Origin: a virus
Virus record (IMG/VR): IMGVR_UViG_3300042691_019400
Coordinates: 1 to 43,022 of that record
DNA: 43,022 nt
Reading direction: 5' to 3' (one strand)
Both the position numbers and the translations under genes were made by a program. The notes beneath the pieces are model-generated. The model saw only the letters and a program-made list of their open reading frames with translations, was not told the origin of the DNA and searched no databases. This document shows, in pieces, positions 42,901 through 43,022 of this stretch. Each line of letters opens with the position of its first letter. The first letter of the stretch is position 1.

Positions 42901-43021
42901 TATAATATGATAAGTTAGCACTTAATCCCCAATGTAATGGAGCTGTACCAGTATTTGAATTACTAGTTCTAACCGCACCAACATAGGTATAAGAATAATT
43001 AATTCTATTAAATTCATACAT
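39965..43021 (-). CDS. Tail/fibre protein with delta-60 (beta-propeller) repeats
   Basis: This frame of 1018 residues runs to within one base of the window end. The ATG at 43021 (MYEFNRINYSYTYVGAV) may be the true start or an internal codon. Residues ~100-300 hold about four ~50-residue units of the form AVDS-x-LYIGGTFTTYSGV-x-N-x-I-x-KL-x-x-DGTKDTSFD, the delta-60/DUF5122 repeat that builds beta-propellers. The C-terminal ~250 residues match the corresponding part of the next gene's protein (GIDTNTGSWT, FAWRQ, GTWEYSTDNGVTWLPWS). The two genes are therefore paralogues with different N-terminal and middle modules. The function is probably baseplate or fibre adhesion; no enzymatic motif is seen. 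Confidence 0.7.
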   Translation of the reverse strand: MYEFNRINYSYTYVGAVRTSNSNTGTAPLHWGLSANLSYYTAGTVQVSGTSVTGTSTDWISSRIPIGARIGFGSTNPANISTWYRISNYPLMNSTPTLLNGVVSTIAVDSITGSLYIGGTFTTYSGVSVGRLAKITSGGTLDTTFNTNIGAGLNGAPYVIRIDSSGRIYVGGAFTTYSGVTNNYIIKLNSDGTKDTSFDNSTGFNGTVYDIQFDSIGKLYVGGDFTLYKSVANNRIIKLNTDGTKDTSFDNTTGLNGGVVTIAVDSIDSIYIGGSFTIYKGVTNQYLMKITSGGTKDNTFIVSPGLSNASTATKIIYKPSTNSIIVGGTFTSWNAAGTQYLTEISSIGTLLLVTRSSVFIYSMIPDYSNNLLYCYGSSQIITKRNLTTLTADPNFNPNIVYSTYTTSVNSMALSPDGSRLYVGSNSNTIDSGMVCVNTSNGEKVSNFITNAQNLTSQVITLNSSAGTFSAGTPYVIENLLLSAWYQTVTLCLIQGLSKDDFLSTLNTIPTPDFNYAGLAKGRYVLYDGFYVSGTGFNTIGITASIKDSYILPQENSTTQYLYTINTAGRISRYNIKDPNITQLGSGTQGILRFSKASQLLLTGVPIITPTGAAINGSGTGKIAIAAMQSGSVSGVTSLYTDNTGIVQTEINLLQNDVVPSYTYMPELPPGSTTTYPAAGNVGRVLYDSISDSLIILNQSATAKSFITKYKLNLIQPTLVSTLYTRDTYNTLSYENSYDIAFLMNGNQLQGSTANIFSQKYPDTLGVGFYGTILDGVLHLCRNATTIQNNLYAVPIGCEAQYVDYSKNALYSPKYVLPNVVGITGLYVNQYKEYGSLGFTIPPEPLVIHYRTTGIDTNTGSWTEFTNVQNLNDDIICEGVITSIEIQFRFSYKIAGNTCLPNRVYGFTLAYEDDRTDSHYSPSVSNSNLTNRTFAWRQESLWNSNIPNLKIRLYNATNNNIVFYDTVTNSVSGTWEYSTDNGVTWLPWSSSADSVGNYIRYVADFIPSGIKLRVGLNTI
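42100..42720 (-). repeat. About four delta-60 coding repeats
   Basis: Units of about 150 nt encode YIGG(T/A/D/S)FT-type repeats. The segments around 42290 and 42440 (KLNTDGTKDTSFDN and KLNSDGTKDTSFDN) are nearly identical, which suggests recent duplication or gene conversion. Confidence 0.7.
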
Positions 43022-43022
43022 T

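Noticed and set aside
30122-43021. Diversity-generating retroelement acting on the fibre genes
   Set aside because: No reverse transcriptase and no template/variable repeat pair with adenine-specific differences was seen in the window. It could lie outside.

Overview
The window is a stretch of an AT-rich genome of a contractile-tailed (T4-like, myovirus-type) bacteriophage that very probably infects a Bacteroidetes (Flavobacteriia-like) host. The phage assignment rests on a tail sheath protein, gp13/gp14/gp15-like neck and tail-terminator proteins, a family B DNA polymerase, an SNF2-type helicase and about 13 kb of giant tail-fibre genes. The host inference rests on a secreted protein with a Flavobacteria-type signal peptide, a CUB domain and a type IX secretion C-terminal sorting domain, and on weak or absent Shine-Dalgarno sequences. 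No rRNA, tRNA or CRISPR was found.

Layout. 1-4517 (minus): neck protein, tail terminator and tail sheath (running off the left edge), with a small ribbon-helix-helix gene on the plus strand between the last two. 4549-11244 (plus): SNF2 helicase, a giant fusion protein (Mn/Fe superoxide dismutase plus two nuclease-like regions), a gp13-like neck protein, a HExxH metallopeptidase and a small beta-rich protein, closed by a terminator. 11282-14002 (minus): DNA polymerase with its own sigma70-like promoter and a leader hairpin. 14103-22699 (minus): virion and adhesin genes, including a nonapeptide-repeat solenoid and a fibre with 13 DUF285 repeats. 22746-26272 (mostly plus): an unknown small protein, a candidate structured RNA on the minus strand, the T9SS-type surface protein, and a ribbon-helix-helix/HNH endonuclease pair. 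26269-30058 (minus): three overlapping glycosyltransferase genes. 30122-43021 (minus): a tightly packed tail-fibre operon with Thr/Pro-rich linkers, a pectin-lyase-like segment, tandem C-terminal domains and delta-60 propeller repeats.

How it fits together. Structural genes from both strands share an ATATTTAT element just before their starts, always in the same orientation relative to the gene, so they look like one late regulon. Three proteins (the dismutase fusion, the metallopeptidase and the 206-residue protein) begin with short Lys/Ile/Leu-rich peptides ending in (L/I)-x-E, and the dismutase fusion repeats this signal internally before its last module. In T4 this is the pattern of capsid-targeting peptides cut by the prohead protease. 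My main hypothesis is that the phage packages and injects a set of enzymes, one of them made as a cleavable polyprotein. A second hypothesis is that the GT60-like glycosyltransferase cassette decorates the mucin-like Thr/Pro linkers of the neighbouring fibres.
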